Notes under the pieces: model-generated
Seen by the model: only the letters and a program-made list of their open reading frames with translations
What the model was told of the DNA's origin: nothing
Database searches by the model: none
In this document: positions 7,860 to 17,432 of the stretch, piece after piece
Layout: each line of letters opens with the position of its first letter
Numbering within the stretch: the first letter of the stretch is position 1
NCBI GenBank assembly: GCA_964510575.1
Contig: CAZECN010000009.1
Coordinates: 24,751 to 88,750, forward strand
Length of the DNA stretch: 64,000 nt
DNA from: CALKYB01 sp964510575
GTDB taxonomy: Bacteria; Bdellovibrionota_C; UBA2361; SZUA-149; CALKYB01
Direction of reading: 5' to 3'
Made by a program: the position numbers and the translations under genes

Positions 7860-9593
7860 ATGACATCAAAACAAATAGCATCAAGCCTCGAAGAGATTGC
7901 TACGTTACTAGAACTCCAGGGTGCCAATACCTTTAGAATTAGAGCATTCAACAATGCCTCAAGAATACTTCGTAGCCTTGAGGCCGACCTAGAAACATTT
8001 GTAAGAGACGCCAGTGATGGCAAAGTAAAAGGAATTGGACCTGCACTGAGTGGAGATATAGAGGCTCTTTATGAAACCGGAGAGCTTCCATTCCTAGATG
8101 AGCTAAGAGACAGTTTTCCCGAAAGCCTGCTAGAAATTCTTAATATTCCTGGCCTAGGTGCAAAAAAAGTTAAAGCTCTCTATGAGCAGTTAGAAATTGA
8201 ATCAATCGATGAACTTGAGCAAGCCTGCAAGGATGAACAGCTAGCTCAGCTGAAAGGCTTTAGTAATAAGACTGAGAAAAATATCATAGAAGCCATTGAG
8301 CGCTATAGAAACTTTAGTAGCCAGTTTCTTTTCCGAGATGCTTTTGCTCGTTCAACTCCACTTCTTAAAGCTCTTAAGAAAACTGGCTTGGCTGAAGAGA
8401 TTGAAGTTGCAGGTTCTCTTCGGAGAGCCAAGGAAGTTGTAAAAGATATCGACATTATCGCAACCTCTACGAAACCGAAAAAGCTAATGGAAGCCTTCGT
8501 AGGGCTTGAAGGTGTAATTCAAGTAATAGCCCATGGAGAAACTAAGTCTTCCATTTTACTTGAAGACGGGTTGGCAGTGGACTTGAGAGTAGTTACAAAA
8601 AAGGAATTCCCTGCTGCTCTACTTCATTTTACAGGCAGCAAAGAGCACAACACGGTCCTTAGAAGTATTGCTATAAAAAAGAATTTAAAGCTAAACGAAT
8701 ATGGACTATTCAAAGGAGAAAAAGCTCTTGGTCTAAAGTCCGAAGAAGAAATATATAAGAAGCTCGACCTTTGCTGGGTACCACCAGAGCTAAGAGAAGA
8801 CTTAGGTGAAATAGACCGAGCCACTAAGCTGCTTGAAAAAGACAAGACTTTTCCAGAACTTCTTAAAGTTAAAGATCTAAAAGGCATTCTACACGCTCAT
8901 TCCACTTACTCTGATGGTGAGCACACTCTTGAAGAGATGGCTAAGGCTTGTAAAGCAGCTGGTTACCAATACTTGGGTATTACTGACCACTCCCAAACAG
9001 CAGCCTATGCTGGGGGGCTAAAGCCTGCAGCGATCAAGAAGCAACATAAAGAAATTGATGAGCTAAACAAAAAACTCGCCCCTTTTAAAATTCTTAAAGG
9101 AATTGAAAGTGATATCTTGGCTGACGGCTCACTGGACTACTCAAAGAAAGTGCTAGAGAGCTTCGATTTTATTATCGCCTCTGTTCATTCTCAATTTACT
9201 CTGTCTGAAAAAGATCAAACCAAAAGGATTATCAAAGCAGTAAGTAACCCGTTTACTACTATCCTTGGCCACCCCACTGGCAGACTTCTATTAAAGCGTG
9301 ATGGCTATGACTTGAATATTCCGGCTGTCATTGATGCTTGTGCTGAACATGGAGTAGCAATTGAAATTAATGCCAATCCAAGGCGTCTAGACTTAGACTG
9401 GCGTTTTGCAGCTAAAGCTAAAAGCTTAGGGGTTAGCATACCAATCAATCCGGATGCTCACTCAACTGAGGGCATTTCCCATGTTGCATTTGGAGTTAAT
9501 GTAGCAAGGAAAGCCGGATTGACTAAGAAAGACTCTCTCAGCTGTCTTAGCCTGAAGAAGATCGAAGAACATTTCGAATCTCGGAGAACCTAA
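7860..9593 (+). CDS. polX: Family X DNA polymerase with PHP phosphoesterase domain
   Basis: Bacterial PolX, a gap-filling repair polymerase with 3'-5' exonuclease and phosphatase activity from its PHP domain. The 577-residue protein shows the N-terminal helix-hairpin-helix region (IATLLELQGANTFRIRAF, GIGPALSGDI, NIPGLGAKK). The nucleotidyltransferase core follows: GSLRRAKEVVKDIDIIA supplies the paired Asp residues and AVDLRVV the third. From about residue 340 the PHP domain shows HAHSTYSDGEHT, GITDHSQT, ASVHSQF, LGHPTGR and NPDAHS metal ligands. It shares one base (TAATG) with nth, making a base-excision repair pair. No clear Shine-Dalgarno precedes the ATG. Confidence 0.96.
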   Translation: MTSKQIASSLEEIATLLELQGANTFRIRAFNNASRILRSLEADLETFVRDASDGKVKGIGPALSGDIEALYETGELPFLDELRDSFPESLLEILNIPGLGAKKVKALYEQLEIESIDELEQACKDEQLAQLKGFSNKTEKNIIEAIERYRNFSSQFLFRDAFARSTPLLKALKKTGLAEEIEVAGSLRRAKEVVKDIDIIATSTKPKKLMEAFVGLEGVIQVIAHGETKSSILLEDGLAVDLRVVTKKEFPAALLHFTGSKEHNTVLRSIAIKKNLKLNEYGLFKGEKALGLKSEEEIYKKLDLCWVPPELREDLGEIDRATKLLEKDKTFPELLKVKDLKGILHAHSTYSDGEHTLEEMAKACKAAGYQYLGITDHSQTAAYAGGLKPAAIKKQHKEIDELNKKLAPFKILKGIESDILADGSLDYSKKVLESFDFIIASVHSQFTLSEKDQTKRIIKAVSNPFTTILGHPTGRLLLKRDGYDLNIPAVIDACAEHGVAIEINANPRRLDLDWRFAAKAKSLGVSIPINPDAHSTEGISHVAFGVNVARKAGLTKKDSLSCLSLKKIEEHFESRRT

Positions 9594-10237
9594 TGTCCAG
9601 AGTCTCCAAGGCCGAACTGAAAAAGAAAGCTAGCTTAGTCAACAGACGGTTAACCAAAGAGCATCCCGACGCACATTGCGCACTAGACTTTGAAAACCCG
9701 CTCCAGCTTTTGGTTGCCACAATTTTATCGGCACAGTGCACTGACGAGAGAGTAAACAAAGTCACAAAGGAGCTCTTTAAAGAATTTAAAACTCCAGAAG
9801 ATTACCTAAATAAGCCTCACAAAAAACTCGAGACGATGATCAACTCTACTGGTTTCTTTCGAATGAAAGCGAAAAACATTAGAGGAGCAATGAAAACCAT
9901 AGTGGAACAACATGACAGCAAAGTTCCAAAAACGATGAAAGAACTTCATGCCCTACCAGGTGTAGGAAGAAAAACTGCTAATGTCGTTTTAGGAAATAGT
10001 TTTGGAATTCCAGGCTTACCAGTAGACACTCATGTCACCAGACTATGTAATAAACTTGGTCTTACTAAAGATAAAGATGCTGTAAAAATAGAATATCAAT
10101 TAAACGATCTTTTAAGAAAAGAGCATTGGACGATGTTTAGCTTAAGGCTAATCTTTCATGGTCGAAGAGTTTGTAAGGCTAGAAAGCCAGACTGTGAAAA
10201 CTGCTGCCTAAGCGATATTTGTTCCTTTCCGGGATAA
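9593..10237 (+). CDS. nth: Endonuclease III
   Basis: Base-excision repair DNA glycosylase/AP lyase acting on oxidised pyrimidines. 214 residues, normal length. The helix-hairpin-helix ALPGVGRKTANVV carries catalytic Lys127, and PVDTHVTRL carries the activating Asp145. The C-terminal iron-sulphur motif is Cys194-x6-Cys201-x2-Cys204-x5-Cys210, exactly the family spacing. Its ATG overlaps the polX stop by one base, so the two are translationally coupled; polX could fill gaps left after Nth action. Placement next to katG, the peroxide regulator and ferritin fits an oxidative-damage theme, though whether these share regulation is not shown. Confidence 0.97.
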   Translation: MSRVSKAELKKKASLVNRRLTKEHPDAHCALDFENPLQLLVATILSAQCTDERVNKVTKELFKEFKTPEDYLNKPHKKLETMINSTGFFRMKAKNIRGAMKTIVEQHDSKVPKTMKELHALPGVGRKTANVVLGNSFGIPGLPVDTHVTRLCNKLGLTKDKDAVKIEYQLNDLLRKEHWTMFSLRLIFHGRRVCKARKPDCENCCLSDICSFPG

Positions 10238-10241
10238 ACCT

Positions 10242-10544
10242 ATGGATAGACTTGACCACACGGCTATTACAGTAAGTAACATTGACCAGTCAGTTAGTTG
10301 GTATCAAGGTAGCTTTGACTGCCAGGTTCTTTATAAGACCGAAACCGAGGCTATGCTCGAGTTCGAAAACGTAAAGCTTCAGTTACTACTTCCCAGCCAA
10401 CGCCCGTCTCACCTAGCCTTCAGAAAAAATGATGCTGATACTTACGGCACTCTTAAGAAAAATAAGGATGGATCTAGATCCTGTTTCATCTCTGATTCAA
10501 CAGGAAATTTGGTTGAGGTAATTGCCTTCGAGGATGAAGATTGA
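10242..10544 (+). CDS. VOC-superfamily (glyoxalase-like) protein
   Basis: A 100-residue single-module vicinal-oxygen-chelate protein. It starts with the typical LDHTAITVSNIDQSVSWYQ strand-helix, has the middle strand AMLEFENVKLQLLL, and ends with SCFISDSTGNLVEVIAF, where the last acidic residue is the usual metal ligand. His6 of DHTAITV is the matching N-terminal ligand. A single module must dimerise to form a site. Family members include glyoxalase, dioxygenases and resistance proteins; the substrate cannot be told. It starts 4 bases after nth and its stop overlaps the TTG start of the next gene (TTGA), so it belongs to the polX-nth operon. Confidence 0.8.
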   Translation: MDRLDHTAITVSNIDQSVSWYQGSFDCQVLYKTETEAMLEFENVKLQLLLPSQRPSHLAFRKNDADTYGTLKKNKDGSRSCFISDSTGNLVEVIAFEDED

Positions 10545-11434
10545 AAGCTCTCGTAACCGGATCTTCAGGTCTTGTAGGAAAAGCTTTCATTGAAAGCTGT
10601 AGTGAAAAAAACACAGATCCCATTAAAATGGTGCGCTCCGAGCCTAAGCTTTCAGGGGACTCTAGCACTCATCTTTGGAAACCACTTGAAGTAGTTAAGG
10701 ACTTACCAAAAGCTGATGCTGTCGTGCATCTTGCTGGAGAAGGAATTCTTGGACTTTGGTCTCAAGCTAAAAAAGAACGAATGACTAAAAGTCGAGTCGA
10801 ATCCACTAAAAACCTCTGCAGAAGTCTGATTGAATCAGGCTCTATACCTAAAGTATTTGTTTGTGCCAGTGGTATCGGAATTTATGGCAGTAGAGGAGAT
10901 GAGATTCTTACTGAGCAAAGTAGACTAGAAGATGATCTCTATCTTTCTAAACTAGCTCAAGACTGGGAAGACGCTTGCTCAGAGATTAAAGATGTGGGAA
11001 CCCGTGTAGTGAATTTGAGAATTTCGGTAGTCCTTAGTCCGAAAGGCGGTGCTCTTCAAAAAATGTTACCCGCTTTTCGCCTAGGTCTTGGAGGTCCACT
11101 TGGTAGTGGCAACCAGTGGATGAGTTGGATTAGTCTTGAGGACCTGGTTAAGGTTATTCATTTTTCAATTGAGAACGAATCTCTCGAAGGCCCTATCAAT
11201 GTCTGTAGCCCCGGGACTGTAGACAATAATACCTTCGCCAAAGCTCTTGGTAGCAAGTTAGGTAGACCCACATTCTTCAGAGTTCCTGAGTTTGTATTAA
11301 AAACGGTCGCTGGAGAAATGGCTCAAAATACTTTTTTAATTAGCAACAGGGCAGAGCCTCGATTGCTTACTGAATCTGGTTTTAAGTTCAGTCACCCTAC
11401 ATTAGAGGATTATTTCAACACCGCCTCACTATGA
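10541..11434 (+). CDS. TIGR01777-family NAD(P)-binding epimerase-like protein (YfcH/SulA-like)
   Basis: A 297-residue atypical short-chain dehydrogenase. The N-terminal nucleotide-binding loop is LVTGSSGLVGKAF; VHLAGEGILG and VFVCASGIGIYGSRGDE follow the TIGR01777 pattern, as do LRISVVLSPKGGALQKMLPAFRLGLGGPLGSGNQWMSWISLEDLV and the C-terminal NVCSPGTVDNNTFAKALG. A classical YxxxK is not evident, as expected for this subgroup, whose substrate is unknown. The TTG start overlaps the preceding stop by four bases and fits the homology. Last gene of the polX operon. Confidence 0.9.
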   Translation: MKALVTGSSGLVGKAFIESCSEKNTDPIKMVRSEPKLSGDSSTHLWKPLEVVKDLPKADAVVHLAGEGILGLWSQAKKERMTKSRVESTKNLCRSLIESGSIPKVFVCASGIGIYGSRGDEILTEQSRLEDDLYLSKLAQDWEDACSEIKDVGTRVVNLRISVVLSPKGGALQKMLPAFRLGLGGPLGSGNQWMSWISLEDLVKVIHFSIENESLEGPINVCSPGTVDNNTFAKALGSKLGRPTFFRVPEFVLKTVAGEMAQNTFLISNRAEPRLLTESGFKFSHPTLEDYFNTASL

Positions 11435-11451
11435 AGAACTTCCTAATTTTG

Positions 11452-11464
11452 TTAGTATTACTAA
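11452..11464. promoter_or_regulatory. Candidate operator upstream of ferritin
   Basis: TTAGTA-T-TACTAA is a perfect 6-1-6 palindrome 35 bases before the ferritin ATG. Its TTAG...CTAA ends match those of the longer palindrome at the fur-like/katG promoter, suggesting the same or a related Fur-family repressor. This is inference from two sites. Confidence 0.4.
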
Positions 11465-11499
11465 GTAGATAATAAAGCACTAAAACTTAAGGTAAAATC

Positions 11500-11994
11500 A
11501 TGATTTCAAGTTCCGTCCGCGACAAGCTTTACCAACAAGTCAATCTCGAACTAACCGCTGAATATGCTTATTTGGCCATGGCCGCCTGGTGTAAGGCGAG
11601 AGAATGGAGTGGGTTTGCTCAGTGGTTCTCTGCTCAGGCAGCTGAAGAGAGAGCTCATGGAATGAAAGTTATAGATTACTTACTCGACCAAGGCGAAGAA
11701 GTGCAGTTTTTAGCAATTGAAGAAGCCTCTACCAAATTCAAGTCTCTTCTAGAAATCATGGAAGCTTCACTTGCCCACGAACAAAAAGTTACCAAATCTT
11801 ATAGCGAGCTAATGAAGCTAGCTCGAAAAGAAAATGACTATGCTACTGAAATCTTCACTCAATGGTTCATAACCGAACAGGTTGAAGAAGAAGCAGCTGC
11901 AGGAGCAATCATTGAACGCTTGAAAAGAGCTGGTGACCATATAGGAGCACTACAAAGTATAGATAGTCGGGTAATGTCAGACAGAGATCACTAG
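11500..11994 (+). CDS. ftnA: Bacterial non-haem ferritin
   Basis: Iron-storage ferritin that oxidises and mineralises Fe(II) in a 24-subunit cytoplasmic shell. 164 residues is the usual length. Every ferroxidase ligand falls at the E. coli FtnA position: Glu17, Tyr24, Glu50, His53, Glu94, Gln127 and Glu130. No haem-binding Met at position 52 (Ala52 here), so it is ferritin rather than bacterioferritin. It follows the polX operon after 65 bases with its own palindromic site. Together with katG and the Fur-family gene it would limit Fenton chemistry. Confidence 0.96.
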   Translation: MISSSVRDKLYQQVNLELTAEYAYLAMAAWCKAREWSGFAQWFSAQAAEERAHGMKVIDYLLDQGEEVQFLAIEEASTKFKSLLEIMEASLAHEQKVTKSYSELMKLARKENDYATEIFTQWFITEQVEEEAAAGAIIERLKRAGDHIGALQSIDSRVMSDRDH

Positions 11995-12009
11995 GGTTTA
12001 ATTGGAATT

Positions 12010-12702
12010 CTAACCACTTTGATTAATTTGCGAATTGATCAGACTGGTTCCTAGATTTTTCTGTGGTCGCCTTGGTGGAATATTCATGAACTCCTCCACT
12101 AAATCACAAATAGCCCCAGATAGGTCCTTACCCTTGCCATAAAGCTGACTCTCGCACCTAATATTCCAGACATTTGGCAGAGCATATTGAAATTGCTTAG
12201 CTTGCCTTTTCTCATAAGAAGTTGAGTCGCTACAGGTTAAAACCAATGCAGGACAATCTATGCGATGGGCGTAAGAACGTGAATCAAACTCACCTCTTGA
12301 TAGTCTTAGAGGCAAACCGAAAGGCAATACCCGTTCTACAAAATCAATCACCGATTGAAAAAAGCCAGGTTCCAATCTAGTTGAAGGATTGATTAGAACT
12401 AGCCTACGACAAAGTTTACGGTCAGCTAGCGTTATTGCTTGGGCGATAACTCCTCCGCCTCTAACCCCAATAATAGTTGCTCTCTTCACACCTAGATCTT
12501 TGATTCCTTTTACTAGAGCCTCTGAAAATTCTTCGAGATCTTCTGTGGAAGGCAAAGGAGAGTTTAATACTATCAGGTTTTTAAAACGCTCTTGAGAAAA
12601 ACTACTTTTCTCTTCGACAAGCTGCTCTGGCAGATACACCAAGACCGCTTCGCCCTGAGCTAAAGAACCACGTACATCTAGATCTATTTTAAACTTACTC
12701 AT
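12010..12702 (-). CDS. Alpha/beta-hydrolase-fold protein lacking the Ser nucleophile
   Basis: A 230-residue protein with the layout of an alpha/beta hydrolase: a strand (RATIIGV), the nucleophile-elbow position, a helix, then PALVLTCSDS where the acid normally follows. The expected G-x-S-x-G reads Gly79-Val80-Arg81-Gly82-Gly83, so Arg replaces the nucleophile, and I see no good C-terminal catalytic His. It is therefore probably a non-catalytic relative or has a different chemistry. No signal peptide. It runs leftwards toward ferritin and lies 15 bases downstream of the membrane protein gene, so it may be the last gene of the surface cluster transcript. Role unknown. Confidence 0.65.
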   Translation of the reverse strand: MSKFKIDLDVRGSLAQGEAVLVYLPEQLVEEKSSFSQERFKNLIVLNSPLPSTEDLEEFSEALVKGIKDLGVKRATIIGVRGGGVIAQAITLADRKLCRRLVLINPSTRLEPGFFQSVIDFVERVLPFGLPLRLSRGEFDSRSYAHRIDCPALVLTCSDSTSYEKRQAKQFQYALPNVWNIRCESQLYGKGKDLSGAICDLVEEFMNIPPRRPQKNLGTSLINSQINQSG

Positions 12703-12717
12703 TACTCAAAAATAACG

Positions 12718-14379
12718 TCATTTAGTACTTAAACTGTAGTCGTCCACTACCTTAGCACGATAAAGCTTAACTTCAGAGACACTCCAAGGAATGGCAGGAT
12801 CGACTACTGTTTGCCTGAAAAGTAGCTTACTGACTATTATTTCCTGAGGAAAATCTAGAAAAACTTCACTATCTAGACCAAGGTAAGGATACCCATTCTT
12901 GATCCACTTAACAGGGCCTTCCCAGGGCGTATAGCGCTTATCGACAACAGTTCGTCCACTACCGGCTAAGGTATACTCAATCTCTAAGCCACGGGGGTAT
13001 TCATAAATTAATCCACCTAGAAAAAGATCAACCCTAGTTATCTTCTCAGGCCTACTGAACTCGATTTCAAACCAACGAGTAGATGAATCAGGCCCCACAG
13101 CTCTCCACCAACTCGGAGTTTTTAAATCAGAAAGAAGAGCAATATCATTTTGACCTTCACCTGCTTTAATATTCCAGGGATAAGAAGGGTCTTCAAAAAT
13201 TCTCTCAAGTTCTTCGAAATTTCTACGATTTCCCTCACCTGAAACTAAAGTCCATGCCCCTATATTGGAAGCGACATAGTTTGAAGGAGAAAAAAGTAAA
13301 CCGTCTACATCAGTTTCATCACTTTTTTGATAGATAGACCTATTCTCAATCACGTAATATTCAAGCGCCTCAATAGGAAGCAACCTCGAGACTAGGAATA
13401 GAATTGAAACTACAGAAACATAAATCAAACTCTTTTGATTGGCTGAAAAGCAAGCATAAACTAAAGAAAGGGCGGTTAGCGGAATTAATGGTCGCCAAAA
13501 CAAACTAGCTAAGGACATTCCAGGAATTAGTTGACCTAAAAAAAACGAGGGAGAATGGTAAATCCCTCTTCTTTCTAAAGCCACTTCCAACAACACTAAA
13601 ATAACTAAACAAAAGCCAGGAACAAGATATTTTCTTCTATTTGAACTAGAAAACACTGCTAGTATTCCCATCACGACAGCCATGAATAAAGCTATAACTT
13701 TCAGCTCAGAGAAATATTGATCTGCCAAAAGCATATTTGGTCTTGGGTCAGCACCCACCAATGATATAGGCCGCAAGTCAAAAATACTGGCTGGCACAAG
13801 TCTTGCCGAACTAGGGTAGTCTGGAAAAGGGTATTGCGGAAGATAAAATACTCCAATCAAAAATAGAAAACCTGTAATCGATAACAGCCATCCAGCTTTA
13901 TCCACTCTTAGAAAGAGTCCTAAAGCTAGGATGATAAAAACTCCAAATCCTGCAAGTGGCCCTGCCGTTAGCACCCAAATAAGTCCAGTAGCTAGCAAGG
14001 CTAGGCCCGTGTAAATTCCATTTTTTTTAACAAAACAAACGCTAGCAATGGCAAACCAAGGAAACCACTGCGCATGGGCTTCAAAAAAACGTACTCCAAA
14101 TATCGCTAGCGTTAAACAAAAAGTAGAAGAAGCGGTCAGTAATCTGAATAGCTTTCCAGAGCCTGTGGATGTAGATTGTGAAAGAAATATAAGGCCAAGT
14201 AGGAAGATTAATCCCTGACCAAGTCTGTAGTTGAGACTTGAGGGCAAACTTTCTCCCTTAAATATTAGGTAGATTAAAGGATCAAGCCTTTCCCTGGAGA
14301 TAAAATTTAAATCTCCGGTAAACTGATCCACAAGCAGTTGATTGAAATCCACGCCTTCTATAATAGAAAAGAATAACAC
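12718..14379 (-). CDS. Multi-pass membrane protein with C-terminal discoidin-like domain
   Basis: A 553-residue protein from a GTG start. Residues about 45-340 contain roughly nine hydrophobic helices (for example LIFLLGLIFLSQS, LAGFGVFIILALGLFL, LLSITGFLFLIGVFYL), like GT-C-type integral membrane proteins. The remaining about 200 residues are soluble and resemble an F5/8-type (discoidin) carbohydrate-binding sandwich: TRWFEIEFSRPEKITRVDLFLGG, then LEIEYTLAGSGRTVVDKRYTP and IVSKLLFRQTV. Such a domain would face the periplasm and could hold a glycan. No known glycosyltransferase motif is certain. It follows the large secreted protein gene by 48 bases in the leftward cluster. Function inferred only as surface polysaccharide or glycoprotein handling. 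Confidence 0.6.
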   Translation of the reverse strand: MLFFSIIEGVDFNQLLVDQFTGDLNFISRERLDPLIYLIFKGESLPSSLNYRLGQGLIFLLGLIFLSQSTSTGSGKLFRLLTASSTFCLTLAIFGVRFFEAHAQWFPWFAIASVCFVKKNGIYTGLALLATGLIWVLTAGPLAGFGVFIILALGLFLRVDKAGWLLSITGFLFLIGVFYLPQYPFPDYPSSARLVPASIFDLRPISLVGADPRPNMLLADQYFSELKVIALFMAVVMGILAVFSSSNRRKYLVPGFCLVILVLLEVALERRGIYHSPSFFLGQLIPGMSLASLFWRPLIPLTALSLVYACFSANQKSLIYVSVVSILFLVSRLLPIEALEYYVIENRSIYQKSDETDVDGLLFSPSNYVASNIGAWTLVSGEGNRRNFEELERIFEDPSYPWNIKAGEGQNDIALLSDLKTPSWWRAVGPDSSTRWFEIEFSRPEKITRVDLFLGGLIYEYPRGLEIEYTLAGSGRTVVDKRYTPWEGPVKWIKNGYPYLGLDSEVFLDFPQEIIVSKLLFRQTVVDPAIPWSVSEVKLYRAKVVDDYSLSTK

Positions 14380-14427
14380 ATAATCGAAGGTGCCATTCTA
14401 TATAGTGAATTTAATTGAGCAAAGACC

Positions 14428-17247
14428 CTACTGCCTTAAAATCGTAGGAATAGTGAAGTTTCCTTCCTTTTTTCTATTAACCCAGGCAGAAATGACACTT
14501 CCAGCTGAACTATGCACCGTCACAACACCATAGTTATCAGCAAAATCAAAATCATTTAGCCTTACCTGAGTTTGTCCATTAGCAGGAACTGACACTGCAT
14601 GACCAAGTACTGCTGCAGAGCCATCTGATCTGACCATAGAAAGAAATGCTTCAGTTCGCTGATCAGTACTGTTTACAAGAAGCAAATTGGAGTCTTGTCC
14701 AAGAAACGTATTGTAGGATCCTCGCAAAACAAACCCCAAAGACTCCCTAGCTCTTACTCCATGCATGGCAACGATAGATCCAGAGGGATCTCTTTCATAC
14801 TGCATATTAACGGCCATGACAGCTCCACCAGGTGACTCGACTACTCCTACACCTTTTTCACCTACTCCTAGTATTGCGTCTGTCACCAAATGAAAACTTG
14901 ACTTTGGTGCAAGGAAGAATTGGAAGCTATCTCTCAAAAGTCCATTCTCAGAGTAAATTTGGACTGTCGCGTTCGTAGCTGAATTTCCAGGGTTCATTAG
15001 CTCAATGATTGCCGAAGAAGACTCTGTAGAAAGAGGTACCACTTGTCGCCCCTTGTTACCTGTTGACCCTTCTAACTGAAAAGCAGTAGCGAAGCTGTTG
15101 GCTCCCCACGGATTGTCATATAGATATCTAATGTTACGAAGCTGAAATACTGCGTTTTTATTATCAGGCCTCCACTCGATCATTCCGTATCTTGAAGAAC
15201 CCACCTCATGACCAGCAAAATCTCGTCTGGCACCAGCTTCAATTCTCACATCCTGTCGACTTAAAACTGAACCTGTCTCATCATAAAAAATTAGAGAACC
15301 ATTTTGAGCTCGCTCAGAATTATTAGTAATCTGAATCCAATTAGCTACAATGTTACTAGCATCCCAAACATTAGCACTAGGTTGGAAAGTGTTGAATGAT
15401 ACAAATTGATTGCCAGTAATGCCATTTGTAAAAGGCATAGAGAAAGCAAACTGAAAGTCACCTGGGGTAACATCAGCTTTGTAATAGACCATACGTCCAT
15501 CAAGCTCCCCTTCTTCACCCGAATGGCTTAGACAAATGCGTCCGTAGGAGTTAGCCACTCGACCAGGCATGTCATGAACCAGTAAATCACACTGAGCCCC
15601 AGGTGCTATTTGGCAACTGGAATTTGAAACTGGATTTCCAGAAATATCGTATAGAACCGCATTGGATTGAATAGTGTCTGAACTAAGATTTACCTGCTCT
15701 AAAATGTTCAGCATACCGTCGAGAAAACCATTCCATTCGCTACATAGGGTAGTTCCAAGAGCTTCAATAAAACTTCCAGAGTCCAGTGGATTACTTCCAT
15801 CCACTAGCTCTTGCCCATCTTCTACTCCATCCCCATCGGTATCACTTTTCCTAGCGTTGGTTCCTGCAGCAAGCTCATCGATGTCGGTTAAGCCATCGTT
15901 GTCGTCATCATAGTCCCAAGCATCAATAACTCCATCTCTATCAGAATCGCCAGTAGGAACTGAGTTATTAGTCTTAAGCGGATCAGTCATGTAAAGCAGC
16001 ACTTCCACTCCATCATCATAGCCATCTCCGTCTGAATCAGCTCTTCTTGCATTAGTACCTATTCTTTTCTCTTCTACATCAGGAATGTTGTCGCCGTCCG
16101 TATCTACCAAAGTATGCAAGCGAATGGCTTGCTGGGCTGGTTGTCCAGCGATAGAGCCAACTGAAAAACAAGAAGCAATAATTGGATCTCCAAAACTACC
16201 TCCCACCATATTTACATTTTTAAACTGATATAAAGATTCAGCAGCAGCACTCTCTCCTGAGTAGAGTTCAGTATTCCATAGACCACTACTTTCTAGTTCT
16301 GAAACTTCAACACCACTGTAGTTTCCATAGGAGGCGCTAATTCGTTGATAACGATTAACAACCAACGGTCTTCCTGAACTAGCATTGATAACTGCAGACC
16401 TCTCTCCCGAGAAGTTATTACTTACAAGAGAAACGTTCCAGCTTCGACCCGGCTTCTTAACAGCATAGTAAACGGCTAAGTCATACTCAGCACTTCCTGC
16501 AGGTCTAGACGACGTAAAATGAAGAGTCCCGTCTACCTCGAAACGAATACTAGGTTTATTTCCAAAACTATGGCTTGAGTATTGAACTGTTTCAAATATC
16601 CAGCCCCCAGTCTTTTGTTGATATGCAATCTTTGGTTTTTGTTGATTGCTATCATAATAAACTATAAGGGGAAGACCATTTTTTTGTATGGCGATATCGT
16701 TGCTTTCTCCAACGCCATTGGTTGGGTCTACTACTGAACTATCCCAACTACTAGCAATACCTCGAGTGAAACGAAGAGCTCCGGTGGATTCACTATACCA
16801 AGCTACACAAATCTCATTGGCACAAACAGAGGCTGAGATTGATCCAGCTCCACCACCAGCACTATCAATGACTCGGTGAGACCAGCCATCAGAGGTTCTA
16901 CGGCTAAGGTTAAGTTGACCTAAGAGATTATAGTAAAAAATATAAGCTTGATTATTGTATACGGCGACCGCAGTATCTGAGTCTCGATTACCTGGGTTAG
17001 ATCTGACTTTTTCGGTAAACCAATTTTTTCCCGCCTTTGAGGTATGGCGCAGGTCTCCGGTTCGGCTATTGAAATGAGCTAAAGAAGGAACATTACCAGG
17101 ACCCAAAGTCATTGAAAGACCTTGTCCATCTCCCTCAGTACCAGTATCGAAGCCATCTAGGTCCAAAGCAGCTGATGAAGAAGCCACTCCCAACAAAACA
17201 ACAGTGATAAGTAAAAAACCTACTAAATTTTTAGTGTATTCTCGCAT
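14428..17247 (-). CDS. Secreted protein with repeat-rich N-terminus and thrombospondin type 3 (calcium) repeats
   Basis: A 939-residue exported protein. Residues 1-27 form a signal peptide (LVGFLLITVVLLGVASSSA). Residues about 40-370 contain repeated strands with recurring YY/W motifs (AYIFYYNLLGQLNLSRR, ICVAWYSESTGALRF, LPLIVYYDSNQQKPKIAY), typical of a beta-propeller. Residues about 380-490 carry TSP3-type Asp-rich calcium loops: DTDGDNIPDVEE, DSDGDGYDDGVE, DSDRDGVIDAWDYDDDNDGL, DTDGDGVEDGQE. The last about 450 residues are beta-rich, with repeated NSA/GQ-type strands (GNSATNATVQIYS). No LPxTG or PEP-CTERM anchor is visible. Likely a calcium-stiffened cell-surface or extracellular structural or adhesive protein. 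Neighbouring membrane proteins may export or modify it. Confidence 0.75.
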   Translation of the reverse strand: MREYTKNLVGFLLITVVLLGVASSSAALDLDGFDTGTEGDGQGLSMTLGPGNVPSLAHFNSRTGDLRHTSKAGKNWFTEKVRSNPGNRDSDTAVAVYNNQAYIFYYNLLGQLNLSRRTSDGWSHRVIDSAGGGAGSISASVCANEICVAWYSESTGALRFTRGIASSWDSSVVDPTNGVGESNDIAIQKNGLPLIVYYDSNQQKPKIAYQQKTGGWIFETVQYSSHSFGNKPSIRFEVDGTLHFTSSRPAGSAEYDLAVYYAVKKPGRSWNVSLVSNNFSGERSAVINASSGRPLVVNRYQRISASYGNYSGVEVSELESSGLWNTELYSGESAAAESLYQFKNVNMVGGSFGDPIIASCFSVGSIAGQPAQQAIRLHTLVDTDGDNIPDVEEKRIGTNARRADSDGDGYDDGVEVLLYMTDPLKTNNSVPTGDSDRDGVIDAWDYDDDNDGLTDIDELAAGTNARKSDTDGDGVEDGQELVDGSNPLDSGSFIEALGTTLCSEWNGFLDGMLNILEQVNLSSDTIQSNAVLYDISGNPVSNSSCQIAPGAQCDLLVHDMPGRVANSYGRICLSHSGEEGELDGRMVYYKADVTPGDFQFAFSMPFTNGITGNQFVSFNTFQPSANVWDASNIVANWIQITNNSERAQNGSLIFYDETGSVLSRQDVRIEAGARRDFAGHEVGSSRYGMIEWRPDNKNAVFQLRNIRYLYDNPWGANSFATAFQLEGSTGNKGRQVVPLSTESSSAIIELMNPGNSATNATVQIYSENGLLRDSFQFFLAPKSSFHLVTDAILGVGEKGVGVVESPGGAVMAVNMQYERDPSGSIVAMHGVRARESLGFVLRGSYNTFLGQDSNLLLVNSTDQRTEAFLSMVRSDGSAAVLGHAVSVPANGQTQVRLNDFDFADNYGVVTVHSSAGSVISAWVNRKKEGNFTIPTILRQ

Positions 17248-17432
17248 AACTCCGATAAAACCTAAGTAATTACAGCTTTCTATAAAGCCCCCTATTCCTA
17301 GTAATTTAATCGGCAGTTTAGATCTAAAATCTTAACTTAATTACTCATAAATATTGAAATAGACATAAAAATGACAAAATTGACCAATAACTCAGGGACT
17401 TTGATTGTCTATAGGGGAATCTATTACTGGTG

